Positions 8,039-15,450 of a DNA stretch of 16,769 nucleotides are shown here, piece after piece. Each line of letters opens with the position of its first letter. Within the stretch, counting starts at the first letter, position 1. The translations under genes and the position numbers were made by a program. The DNA lies in the NCBI GenBank assembly GCA_947461335.1, contig CANHLB010000014.1:1-16769 (forward strand). The letters are read 5' to 3'. The notes below the pieces were generated by a model, which saw only the letters and a list, made by a program, of their open reading frames with translations, was not told where the DNA came from and made no database searches. The stretch is from Burkholderiaceae bacterium. Its GTDB lineage: Bacteria > Pseudomonadota > Gammaproteobacteria > Burkholderiales > Burkholderiaceae.

Positions 8039-8326
8039 GTGAATACAATTTCTAGTGAGGACTCCGAAGAGTTAGTGATCGAGATTCTGAGTACTGGCCA
8101 AAAAATCAATATCACGAGAGCTGAATCAATCATTGATGCTTTGGCAAGAATGGGTATTGAAGTACCCACTTCGTGTCAATCAGGATTGTGCGGCACTTGT
8201 AAGACAAGATACATTAGTGGTGACGTGGATCATGGGGATTGTATCTTGAGTGAGGCTGAACATGAGGAGTACTTGACTCCTTGTATCTCACATATCAAAA
8301 GCGGAACATTAGTGCTTGATTTATAA
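8039..8326 (+). CDS. Stand-alone [2Fe-2S] ferredoxin, homologous to the C-terminal domain of phthalate dioxygenase reductase
   Basis: The 95-residue protein carries a plant-type [2Fe-2S] site: Cys46-x4-Cys51-x2-Cys54 and Cys82. The pattern SC(x4)CGTCKTR, followed by GDVDH, L-x-E-x-E, a late Cys and a terminal LVLDL, closely follows the C-terminal ferredoxin domain of phthalate dioxygenase reductase (PDR/VanB type). In those proteins it is fused behind FMN- and NAD-binding domains; here only the ferredoxin part exists. It probably passes electrons to the neighbouring Rieske oxygenase. The start is GTG with a GGAG site at 8023-8026, about 12 bases upstream, which is rather far. The gene follows a terminator hairpin and overlaps the next gene by 11 bases. 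The flavin/NAD reductase it needs must be encoded elsewhere. Confidence 0.92.
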   Translation: MNTISSEDSEELVIEILSTGQKINITRAESIIDALARMGIEVPTSCQSGLCGTCKTRYISGDVDHGDCILSEAEHEEYLTPCISHIKSGTLVLDL

Positions 8327-9245
8327 AAAAATATACGTATTAGGTGCAGGTGCAGTCGGATGTTTTTTTGGTGGCATGTTAGCTCGCGCCCATCATGATG
8401 TCACATTTATCGCAAGGCCAAAACGTGCAGAGGCCTTAAATGAATGTGGCTTAGAGATGGATTGCAAAACATTTCATGAAACAGTACAGGTTAAAGCAAG
8501 CTCTAATATTGCTCTTTTGGAAGATGCAGATTTAGTTCTCCTTAGCGTGAAGTCTTTAGATACAGAAGATACGCTTACGCAAATTAAATCAGTTTTACCA
8601 AGCAAAGCAGTCGTCTTAAGCTTGCAAAATGGAGTGGCAAACATAGACATTGCCTCTAACATTATTAGCAGTCCTATCTATGCAGCAGTAGTTTATGTTG
8701 CTGCCGGGATGATTGGCCAAAGAACCATGAAACATCATGGTCGTGGTGAGCTTTTAGTGGGTAGTCTTAGTAGCACATCACCTATAGACGATATCAATCT
8801 CCAAGGGATTTGCAAACTTTTTGATGAGGTAGGCGTTCCCTGTTCTGTCGCTCCACAAATCAAAAGAGAGATGTGGTTGAAGTTTTTAGTGAATTGTTCT
8901 TTTAATGCAATCTCTGGCATTGGTCAGATTTCTTATGGGCAGATGGTAAAGTCTCCCGGCATTGTCAAACTGATTCAAGAAATTACAAGAGAGTTTCTTG
9001 CTATCGCGGCGCTCGAGGATGTCAAGATAACTTTGTCAGAGGCGCTTGCAGCTAACGATTCAATAGCTACTACGATGCTTACCCAAGTTTCCTCAACTGC
9101 TCAAGATTTAGCCAAAGGAAAAAGGACTGAAATTGATTTTTTGAATGGGTATATTGTTCAATTGGGTAAGCGGCACGGTATTCCAACGCCGTATAACGAA
9201 TCGGTATATGCCCTTGTCAAAATGATGGAGTCCCCAACTAAATAG
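8316..9245 (+). CDS. Ketopantoate reductase (2-dehydropantoate 2-reductase) family protein
   Basis: The 309-residue NADP-dependent enzyme starts almost directly with the Rossmann motif GAGAVG (10-15). Catalytic residues of the family are present: Asn105 in SLQNGV, Lys189 and Asn193 in the WLKFLVN segment, and Glu272 in RTEIDFLNGY. It should therefore be an active 2-oxoacid reductase or the reverse dehydrogenase. Its use may be pantothenate synthesis, as for PanE, but the family is broad. Its position as last gene of an oxygenase cluster suggests it may act on a pathway 2-oxo or 2-hydroxy acid. The start is TTG at 8316, inside the ferredoxin gene; no ATG lies between there and the glycine motif, so translational coupling is likely. 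The 3' end overlaps the convergent GST gene by 8 bases. Confidence 0.88.
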   Translation: MIYKKIYVLGAGAVGCFFGGMLARAHHDVTFIARPKRAEALNECGLEMDCKTFHETVQVKASSNIALLEDADLVLLSVKSLDTEDTLTQIKSVLPSKAVVLSLQNGVANIDIASNIISSPIYAAVVYVAAGMIGQRTMKHHGRGELLVGSLSSTSPIDDINLQGICKLFDEVGVPCSVAPQIKREMWLKFLVNCSFNAISGIGQISYGQMVKSPGIVKLIQEITREFLAIAALEDVKITLSEALAANDSIATTMLTQVSSTAQDLAKGKRTEIDFLNGYIVQLGKRHGIPTPYNESVYALVKMMESPTK

Positions 9246-9906
9246 AGGGATTTGGTCCTTCTGCATCAATTTGTTTTTCCCAAGAGGCATCGATAAAAGC
9301 AGGAAGCTTCATGCACTCATTGAAAATCTTCATCAGAGTGGGATAGGCACTCATGTCCATCTTCATACTCAAGGCATTAAAGATTTGAGGAACTAAGCAA
9401 ATATCAATAAGGCCGGGCTGATCGCCAAAGGCAAACTTACCACGGCGTGAATCAGTACTTAATTGCTGCTCAATACTAGTTAGTCCCAACTGAATCCAAT
9501 GTTGATACCAAGCATCTTTTATCTCACTGCTGGCACCGACCTGCTTAATGAGGTAACGCAGTACACGCAGATTGCTGATAGGGTGAATATCAATAGCGAT
9601 ATCCATAGCAAGTGAGCGTACCCATGCACGATCGATTGGGGATTTTGGTAATAAGGCAGGCTCTGCTTGAATTTCATCTAGGTATTCAATGATGGCAAGT
9701 GATTGATGAATGTTTTGTTGCCCATCTTCAAACAAAGGAACAAGGCGATTTGGGTTTTTACTGACATATGATTCAGACAGTTGTTCGCCACCATTTTTGT
9801 TGAGATGGACTGGTATCACCTCATAGTTCATACCCTTGAGATTTAGGGCAATTCGGACTCGGAAGGCAGCAGAGCTCCTCCAGTAGCTATAAAGCTTAGG
9901 CTTCAT
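9238..9906 (-). CDS. maiA: Maleylacetoacetate (or maleylpyruvate) isomerase, zeta-class glutathione S-transferase
   Basis: The 222-residue product has an N-terminal thioredoxin-like domain with the zeta-class glutathione motif SSAAFRVRIALNLKG (11-25). An all-helical C-terminal domain follows, with the family signature DQPGLIDICLVPQIFNA. The usual reaction is glutathione-dependent cis-trans isomerisation of maleylacetoacetate to fumarylacetoacetate in tyrosine/homogentisate breakdown, or of maleylpyruvate in gentisate breakdown; no neighbour decides between them. I chose the ATG at 9904-9906 because it gives the normal length and first residues (MKPKLYSYWRSS). An upstream ATG (9952-9954) adds 16 polar residues and would overlap the longest form of the divergent gene. 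The 3' end overlaps the ketopantoate-reductase gene by 8 bases. No homogentisate or fumarylacetoacetase gene is nearby. Confidence 0.9.
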   Translation of the reverse strand: MKPKLYSYWRSSAAFRVRIALNLKGMNYEVIPVHLNKNGGEQLSESYVSKNPNRLVPLFEDGQQNIHQSLAIIEYLDEIQAEPALLPKSPIDRAWVRSLAMDIAIDIHPISNLRVLRYLIKQVGASSEIKDAWYQHWIQLGLTSIEQQLSTDSRRGKFAFGDQPGLIDICLVPQIFNALSMKMDMSAYPTLMKIFNECMKLPAFIDASWEKQIDAEGPNPSI

Positions 9907-9995
9907 ATCAGTGCTTTCATTATGATCATGGCTCTTAGTATATGCAGGAAGCATATTTAGGTGAAGTAGATTCCAATTGCTTTAGACTCTTTCTT

Positions 9996-10625
9996 ATGGA
10001 AGAAATTAATTTTTGGATTAGCATGATTGCAACGATAGCGTTTGCGGTTACCGGCGTTTTAGCAATTGCTGACCGTGGCGTTGATCTTTTTGGCGTCCTC
10101 GTTCTTGGGGTGATTACTGCGATTGGCGGCGGCACGATTCGAGATATGATTTTGGAGGCGCCCGTTTTTTGGTCTGAGAATCAAATCTATGTTTGGATGG
10201 CATTAGGTGCAAGCGTGCTGACATTTCTTACGGAATCTTTTTTTACTCAGCCACAGATATATCGGTGGATGCTGTATATCGATGGCTTTGGGGCAGCTCT
10301 GTTTGCTATTCAAGGGGCTAATAAGGCATGGGCTATGGATTTTGGCTTGCCGGTAGCACCCGTCATCTTGGGCGTGATTACTGCTATTGGCGGTGGATTA
10401 ATAAGAGATATTTTGGCTGGTAGAAAAACACTCATCATGTCGCATGAGCTTTATGCAATTCCAGTGACATTAGGATGTTGTGCTTATGTACTCATCCTCA
10501 ATTTTTTTCCGCAATACGCACTCGAAGGATCTATTTTTTGTATGCTGGGTATATTTGGATTACGCGCAGCTGCGATTCATTGGGACCTACGCGTACCTAA
10601 AATGTTTATTACTAAAACGCGCTAA
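9996..10625 (+). CDS. TRIC/UPF0126-family inner membrane channel or transporter (YadS/YicG-like)
   Basis: The 209-residue hydrophobic protein, predicted with about seven membrane helices, has the internal two-fold repeat of the TRIC family: LGVITAIGGGTIRDM in the first half and LGVITAIGGGLIRDI in the second. The GGG-x-IRD motifs line the pore in bacterial TRIC structures. Members are cation channels by structure, and some bacterial ones have been linked to glycine uptake. The role here is unknown. I preferred the ATG at 9996 because its product, starting MEEINFWISMI, matches the usual length of about 207. An in-frame ATG at 9942 adds 18 residues; neither start has a clear ribosome site. The 3' end overlaps the convergent hydrolase gene by 14 bases. 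Confidence 0.88.
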   Translation: MEEINFWISMIATIAFAVTGVLAIADRGVDLFGVLVLGVITAIGGGTIRDMILEAPVFWSENQIYVWMALGASVLTFLTESFFTQPQIYRWMLYIDGFGAALFAIQGANKAWAMDFGLPVAPVILGVITAIGGGLIRDILAGRKTLIMSHELYAIPVTLGCCAYVLILNFFPQYALEGSIFCMLGIFGLRAAAIHWDLRVPKMFITKTR

Positions 10626-12210
10626 CTGCCCCGTCGCTACGAGGGTCCCAGCCACCACGCAAGGTACCTGACGGATCACGAATGATGCAGCCAGCATGAC
10701 CTACAGTCTCATCAAACGCATCGAGCATTTCAATTTCATGACCCATTGCATGAAGTTCTTTTGCAACCCATGGGCTAAAGCGAGATTCTAATTTCAGGCT
10801 ATCACTAGTTTGACCCCATGTGCGACCGAGTAACCAGCGTGGTCGACTGATCGCATCTTGAGGATCAAGGCCATAAGTAGCGGTCCGAGTAAACACAGCG
10901 CATTGTGTTTGTGGTTGACCATCGCCACCCATTGTTCCGTAGACCATTGACCGACCATCTTTAAATAAGGCCATGGCTGGGTTCAGTGTATGAAAAGGTT
11001 TGCGATAAGGCTCGAGATGATTAAGAGTTTTGGGATCTAATGAAAAGCTACAGCCACGATTCTGCCAATTCACCCCTGACTTCGGTAGCACAATCCCAGC
11101 ACCAAACTCGTGATAAATACTTTGAATAAAGGAGACACAGTTGCCATCACCATCAATCACTCCCATCCAGATGGTATCTGCCGGACCTTTGCCCTGACCC
11201 CAGGGTAAAGCTTTATTGGGGTTAATATTCTTGGCAAGCTTTTTCAGAAAGGCTGGCGACAAAAAAGACTGCGCATTTTTTGTCATATAAGCAGGATCGG
11301 TTACAAATTGATCACGGATTTTAAATGCTTGCTTAGTTGCCTCAACACAGTGATGAACATACTCAGTGCTATCAACCTTAAAGCGTTTTAAGTTCAACTG
11401 ATCCAAGATGCCAATGATCATGAGAGATACTACGCCTTGGGTTGGCGGTACCATGTTGTAGACCTTACCAAGACTATGTTTCAGCTCAAGCGGGTCTATT
11501 AGTTTTGCGTGATGACGATGCAGATCGCCTAACCTTAGTGGACTACCAATATCCGTGAGCTCTTTGGCTAATAAATTAGCGAGATCCCCGCGGTAATAAT
11601 CATCTGTCCCTTTGGTAGCGATTTGGCGTAAGGTTTTTGCTAAGCGCTCTTGCTTAAAGATGCTACCAACAGCTGGTGCTTTACCATTCACCAAAAAAGT
11701 CTTAGCGAATCCAGGGATGGGGCTGAGCTCTTCACGTTTTTTTGCAGTCAGGCTTGATTGGCTATAAGTGACTGGTATGCCGGCCTCTGCGTAATGAATG
11801 GCATCAGCTAATAAGCGAGATAAAGGAATCTTCCCGCCTAGACCTTTTTTAGAAAGTTTGTGTGCTGCACCCCAACCAGAAATCGTGCCGGCAACTGTGT
11901 TAGCTGCTACTGGGCCACGAAACGGAATGGCTTTAGTAATACCGCGCTCCGCATACCATTGCTTGCTAGCTAAACCAGCAGCAGCGCCGCATGCATCAAT
12001 TCCACCCATTGCCTTACCGGGGGAATGAATCACCCAGAAAGAGTCGCCGCCAATGGAGTTCATGTGGGGGTAGACAACTGCAATAGTAGCTGCTGCAGCA
12101 ACCATTGCCTCTAATGCATTACCACCTTCTCTGAGAACTGCTAATGCTGATTCAGAAGCAAGAGAGTGCGGCGCAACCGCCATCCCTTGAATACCCCACT
12201 TTGCTTGCAT
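10612..12210 (-). CDS. Gamma-glutamyltransferase-family Ntn hydrolase, cytoplasmic (possibly oxamate amidohydrolase-like)
   Basis: The 532-residue product has the GGT fold and should self-cleave before the nucleophile Thr346 (DTIWMGVID, followed by GDGN). The oxyanion glycines appear in GTMGGDGQPQ (425-434). No signal peptide is present: it starts MQAKWGIQGMAVAPH, directly with the GGT core, unlike periplasmic GGT. Hand alignment to E. coli GGT places Tyr366 at Asn411 and Ser388 at Asp433, positions that hold the glutamyl amino acid head. The residue after the nucleophile is Ile instead of Thr. A gamma-glutamyl substrate is therefore doubtful. HpxW oxamate amidohydrolase is a known non-GGT relative of similar size. 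The gene is last in the TRAP operon, 39 bases after dctM, with an AGAGGGG ribosome site. Fold confidence is high; the substrate is unknown. Confidence 0.87.
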   Translation of the reverse strand: MQAKWGIQGMAVAPHSLASESALAVLREGGNALEAMVAAAATIAVVYPHMNSIGGDSFWVIHSPGKAMGGIDACGAAAGLASKQWYAERGITKAIPFRGPVAANTVAGTISGWGAAHKLSKKGLGGKIPLSRLLADAIHYAEAGIPVTYSQSSLTAKKREELSPIPGFAKTFLVNGKAPAVGSIFKQERLAKTLRQIATKGTDDYYRGDLANLLAKELTDIGSPLRLGDLHRHHAKLIDPLELKHSLGKVYNMVPPTQGVVSLMIIGILDQLNLKRFKVDSTEYVHHCVEATKQAFKIRDQFVTDPAYMTKNAQSFLSPAFLKKLAKNINPNKALPWGQGKGPADTIWMGVIDGDGNCVSFIQSIYHEFGAGIVLPKSGVNWQNRGCSFSLDPKTLNHLEPYRKPFHTLNPAMALFKDGRSMVYGTMGGDGQPQTQCAVFTRTATYGLDPQDAISRPRWLLGRTWGQTSDSLKLESRFSPWVAKELHAMGHEIEMLDAFDETVGHAGCIIRDPSGTLRGGWDPRSDGAVSAF

Positions 12211-12249
12211 TACAAAACCCCTCTATTTTTTGACCCTACTTTTTTAGCT

Positions 12250-13695
12250 TTATTTATTTTCTCGCAACTGACGCTCGATCTCTGAACTAGAGTCTACAGT
12301 GATCTCATTTTGCTCTACGCCAGCCAATGGATCAACGGAGATTGCATTAGCATCAACTGCAATAGCAGGCTTATCAACAAAGTAAGTAACAGTTTCTGGG
12401 ACGAAGATGATGATTGCCACCAGAATCAACTGTAGGCCAACCCACGGCAAAGCCCCATAGTAAATATCGGAGCTCTTAACAGACTTCGGTGCGACCCCTC
12501 GCAAATAAAATAGAGCAAATCCAAAGGGCGGGTGCATGAAGGAGGTCTGCATATTGGCGCCGAGAAGCACACCAAACCAAATCAAGTCGATTCCTAATTT
12601 TTGTGCAACTGGAGCGAGCAGTGGAATGATGATGAAAGCAATCTCAAAGTAATCTAAGAAGAAGGCCAAGAAGAAAACAAATAAGTTGACCACAATCAAG
12701 AAGCCAACTTGTCCCCCTGGCAAGCCAGATAAAAGATGCTCAATCCACAAGTCGCCATCCACGCCTCGGAATGCCAAACCAAATACAGTTGAACCAATCA
12801 GAATGAAGATCACCATGGCGTTGATACGCATAGTGGAGGTCATTGCATCCCAAACCAAAGTCTTTTGTAAGCGCCCATTCATGGCGGCGAGAACTAAGGC
12901 TCCAACAGAACCCATGGCACCACCTTCAGTTGGTGTTGCTAGCCCCATCAAAATGGTTCCAAGCACTAAGAAGATTAGGGCGATGGAAGGAACTATTCCC
13001 CATAGAATTTTCTTGAATAATTTCCAATTAATGACTGGGCGGGCTTCTGGTGGAAGTGCAGGTACGTCTTGCGGTCTAAAAATCGACAAGAAGAAAATAA
13101 ACAAACAGAACAGTACGATTTGAATGATGGAAGGCCCAATCGCACCTGCATACATGTCACCGACAGACTTGCCTAACTGGTCAGCCAACACAATCAATAC
13201 GAGAGATGGTGGAATCAATTGAGTAATGGTTCCCGAAGCGGCAATCACACCGGTAGCTACGCGGGGGTTATAGCCGTAGCGCAACATGATTGGCAATGAG
13301 ATCAGACCCATTGCTATCACTGAGGCAGCAACCGTACCAGTAATCGCTCCTAGAATGGCCCCAACAATAATGACGGCATACGCTAAGCCGCCACGGATTG
13401 GCCCAAATAATTGCCCCAAACCTTCAAGCATGTCTTCCGCTAATCCACACTTCTCCAAAATCGCGCCCATGAAAGTAAAGAAGGGAATGGAGAGCAAGAG
13501 ATCGTTCGACAAAATGCCAAATACTCGATCAGGTAGAGCTTGTAAGAAGGTGGGCTGAAACATGCCCATCTCGATACCAATGAAAGAAAAGAATAAGCCA
13601 ACAGCGCCAAGCGAAAACGCAGCTGGATACCCAATTAATAAAAATACAATCAGACCCCCAAACATGATGGGAGCCATCAAATCTTGGCTAATCAT
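12250..13695 (-). CDS. dctM: TRAP transporter large permease subunit, DctM family
   Basis: The 481-residue integral membrane protein has about twelve or more hydrophobic helices and spans residues 1 to roughly 435. Family landmarks include the GAILGAITGTVAASVIAMG stretch and the ATPTEGGAMG segment. It forms the ion-coupled transport channel with DctQ, receiving substrate from the periplasmic binding protein. The start codon overlaps the dctQ stop codon (ATGA), so the two are translationally coupled. The last 45 or so residues, after the helix ending in IIFVPETVTYFVDKP, are a polar, acidic tail (AVDANAISVDPLAG and onwards). The tail makes the protein longer than the usual 425-440 residues and its role is unknown. 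Confidence 0.94.
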   Translation of the reverse strand: MISQDLMAPIMFGGLIVFLLIGYPAAFSLGAVGLFFSFIGIEMGMFQPTFLQALPDRVFGILSNDLLLSIPFFTFMGAILEKCGLAEDMLEGLGQLFGPIRGGLAYAVIIVGAILGAITGTVAASVIAMGLISLPIMLRYGYNPRVATGVIAASGTITQLIPPSLVLIVLADQLGKSVGDMYAGAIGPSIIQIVLFCLFIFFLSIFRPQDVPALPPEARPVINWKLFKKILWGIVPSIALIFLVLGTILMGLATPTEGGAMGSVGALVLAAMNGRLQKTLVWDAMTSTMRINAMVIFILIGSTVFGLAFRGVDGDLWIEHLLSGLPGGQVGFLIVVNLFVFFLAFFLDYFEIAFIIIPLLAPVAQKLGIDLIWFGVLLGANMQTSFMHPPFGFALFYLRGVAPKSVKSSDIYYGALPWVGLQLILVAIIIFVPETVTYFVDKPAIAVDANAISVDPLAGVEQNEITVDSSSEIERQLRENK

Positions 13696-14234
13696 TGGAG
13701 TGGTCTTTCATACTTAGGATCCATTTGAATCATGCCAGTCAAAGCAGCGTAGCGTTTAATGATTTCGGAAAGACCTTGAAGAGTTAATAAGAAAAATCCT
13801 AAGGTAATTACCCCGCGTACCGGCCAACGAATCAGGCCCCCTGGATTACTCGAGGTTTCATTTTGAATAATTGAGGTGATAAAAAATTCCCAGGAGTAAT
13901 AGCCAATAATGGTAGTCATTGGTAGAAAGAAAATAATGCCTCCCCAAAAGTCTAGCCAGAGGCGAACTCGATTGGGATACATTGCATAAAGTACATCTAC
14001 GCGGACATGTTCATTCATGCGAAAGGTAGTGGCGGCACCAAACATGACCATGCCGGCAAACAAATACCACTGAGCTTCCAGCCAACCATTGGAGCTCAAA
14101 TTAAAGCCGTACCGAATCAGCGCATTTGCGGTGCTGACCAGTACGGCAATAAGAACCATCCAACTTGCTAATACACCAAAACGGTCATTTAAACGATCAA
14201 CGAAACTTGCAAAAACTAAAAATTGTTTTGGCAT
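13692..14234 (-). CDS. dctQ: TRAP transporter small permease subunit, DctQ family
   Basis: The 180-residue protein has four hydrophobic helices, near 22-42, 54-74, 92-112 and 136-158. The NEHVRVDVLY motif after helix 2 is the classic DctQ signature. It partners DctM in the inner membrane. It lies 20 bases after the binding-protein gene, has a GAGAG ribosome site, and overlaps dctM by 4 bases, which fixes the operon order dctP-dctQ-dctM. The short soluble C-terminus ends MDPKYERPLQ. Confidence 0.93.
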   Translation of the reverse strand: MPKQFLVFASFVDRLNDRFGVLASWMVLIAVLVSTANALIRYGFNLSSNGWLEAQWYLFAGMVMFGAATTFRMNEHVRVDVLYAMYPNRVRLWLDFWGGIIFFLPMTTIIGYYSWEFFITSIIQNETSSNPGGLIRWPVRGVITLGFFLLTLQGLSEIIKRYAALTGMIQMDPKYERPLQ

Positions 14235-14254
14235 ATCAGACTCTCAATAAGGTT

Positions 14255-15340
14255 TTATTTGACTGGATTAGTCAACATGAAGCTCATGAGAGTTTGCTCA
14301 GCAACTTTATTCCACAGCATTTGATCGTTACGGAATTTTTTCCATGGCTCATAAATCTTCTTGAACGATGGATTTTTCGCCGCCTCTTCTTCATACATTT
14401 CAAAAGCAGCGTTAGAGGCTGCTTTCATAATGTCTGTGGAGTAGGACTGCAACTTCACGCCATTCTTAATTAAGCTTTGCAAGGCGATTGGATTTTTGTA
14501 GTCGTACTCAGCCATCATGTCGATATTGCATTCTGCGCAAGCGGATATAAAAGCTTCTTGATATTGCTTAGGCAATTTTTCCCATTCTTTAATGTTCACG
14601 TACATGGAGTACATCGAACATGCTTCCCACCATCCTGGGTAGTAGTAGTAAGGAGCAATTTTGTAGAAGCCTAATTTCTCATCGTCATAAGGACCAACCC
14701 ACTCAGCCGCATCGATCACGCCTTTTTCAAGCGCGGGATAAATATCACCACCAGCGATTTGTTGTGGGATAGCGCCCAAACGGGACATCACTTCACCACC
14801 GAGTCCAGCAATACGCATTTTGAGACCCTTGAGGTCTGCAACGGTCTTTACTGGTTTTTTAAACCAACCACCCATCTGGGTTCCAGTGTTACCTGCTGGG
14901 AAAGAAATAATGTTGTAGTCACGTAAAAACTCGCGTTGCAGTTTTAAGCCACCACCCCAATACATCCACGCATTTTGCTGACGCTGATTCATACCAAATG
15001 GCACTGTGGTATCAAAAGCAAACGTTTTATTTTTACCTACAAAGTAGTAGCCAGCAGTATGAGTGCACTCGACAGTTCCTTGTTGAACTGCATCTACAGT
15101 ACCGAAGGGAGGAACAATCTCACCCGCTCCAAAAATACGGATTTGGAATTTGCCATCAGTTAATGCAGCCACACGTTTAGAAATATATTCTCCACCACCA
15201 TAAATCGTGTCCAAGCTTTTTGGAAAGCTAGAGGCACAGCGCCATTTCACTTCCGGCATGGTTTGGGCAATTGCAGGTGCAGCTAATACGCCAGCTGCTG
15301 CGCCAAGTGCGGTCTTACCTAAAAAGTCACGTCTTTTCAT
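14255..15340 (-). CDS. dctP: TRAP transporter periplasmic binding protein, TakP-like (2-oxoacid type)
   Basis: The 361-residue precursor has a twin-arginine signal: KRRDFLGK at 2-9, a hydrophobic stretch, and an APAIAQ cleavage site near residue 26. The mature protein follows Rhodobacter sphaeroides TakP closely, as I recall it: WRCASSFPKSLDTIYGG near 33-49, GNTGTQMGGWF at 150-160, and QQIAGGDIYPALEKG and EWVGPYDDEKLGF at 193-225. Gln155 and Arg176 are at the positions that hold the substrate carboxylate in TakP. TakP binds pyruvate, 2-oxobutyrate and similar 2-oxoacids with sodium; a relative binds lactate. The substrate here is therefore probably a small 2-oxo- or 2-hydroxy-acid. AAGGAG sits eight bases before the ATG, a strong site suited to the most abundant subunit. 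It is first gene of the operon. Confidence 0.94.
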   Translation of the reverse strand: MKRRDFLGKTALGAAAGVLAAPAIAQTMPEVKWRCASSFPKSLDTIYGGGEYISKRVAALTDGKFQIRIFGAGEIVPPFGTVDAVQQGTVECTHTAGYYFVGKNKTFAFDTTVPFGMNQRQQNAWMYWGGGLKLQREFLRDYNIISFPAGNTGTQMGGWFKKPVKTVADLKGLKMRIAGLGGEVMSRLGAIPQQIAGGDIYPALEKGVIDAAEWVGPYDDEKLGFYKIAPYYYYPGWWEACSMYSMYVNIKEWEKLPKQYQEAFISACAECNIDMMAEYDYKNPIALQSLIKNGVKLQSYSTDIMKAASNAAFEMYEEEAAKNPSFKKIYEPWKKFRNDQMLWNKVAEQTLMSFMLTNPVK

Positions 15341-15367
15341 TTGATATGCTCCTTGTTGAATTTTTAC

Positions 15368-15396
15368 GAAAGGGCATTTTTGACAATGCCTTTTTT
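15368..15396. terminator. Hairpin with T-run in the dctP leader
   Basis: GGCATT (15373-15378) and AATGCC (15385-15390) pair around a TTTGAC loop. The stem can extend outward through a G-T and several A-T pairs, and a run of six T follows on the + strand. Read on the + strand it looks like an intrinsic terminator; read on the - strand it is a stem-loop in the dctP 5' leader without a following U-run. It could block + strand transcripts coming through the TRAP operon, or act as a leader structure. Confidence 0.45.
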
Positions 15397-15450
15397 ATTA
15401 ACTTCTAAAGCTATTAAAGCGAAATGCAAGGCCCTCATTTAAGTAAGCTT

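Noticed and set aside
7747..8169. 140-codon - strand open frame across the oxygenase end and ferredoxin start
   Set aside because: It is antisense to two well-supported genes and spans the terminator, with no family resemblance.
9907..9954. Longer N-terminus for the maleylacetoacetate isomerase
   Set aside because: The extra 16 residues are polar, not seen in the family, and overlap the longest form of the divergent gene.
10100..10420. DNA repeat at the two GTGATTACTGC-ATTGGCGG copies
   Set aside because: These encode the duplicated pore motif of the TRIC fold and need no mobile-element explanation.
12686..13123. 145-codon + strand open frame inside dctM
   Set aside because: Low-complexity lysine/proline/threonine-rich translation antisense to a membrane protein gene; a typical shadow of hydrophobic codons.
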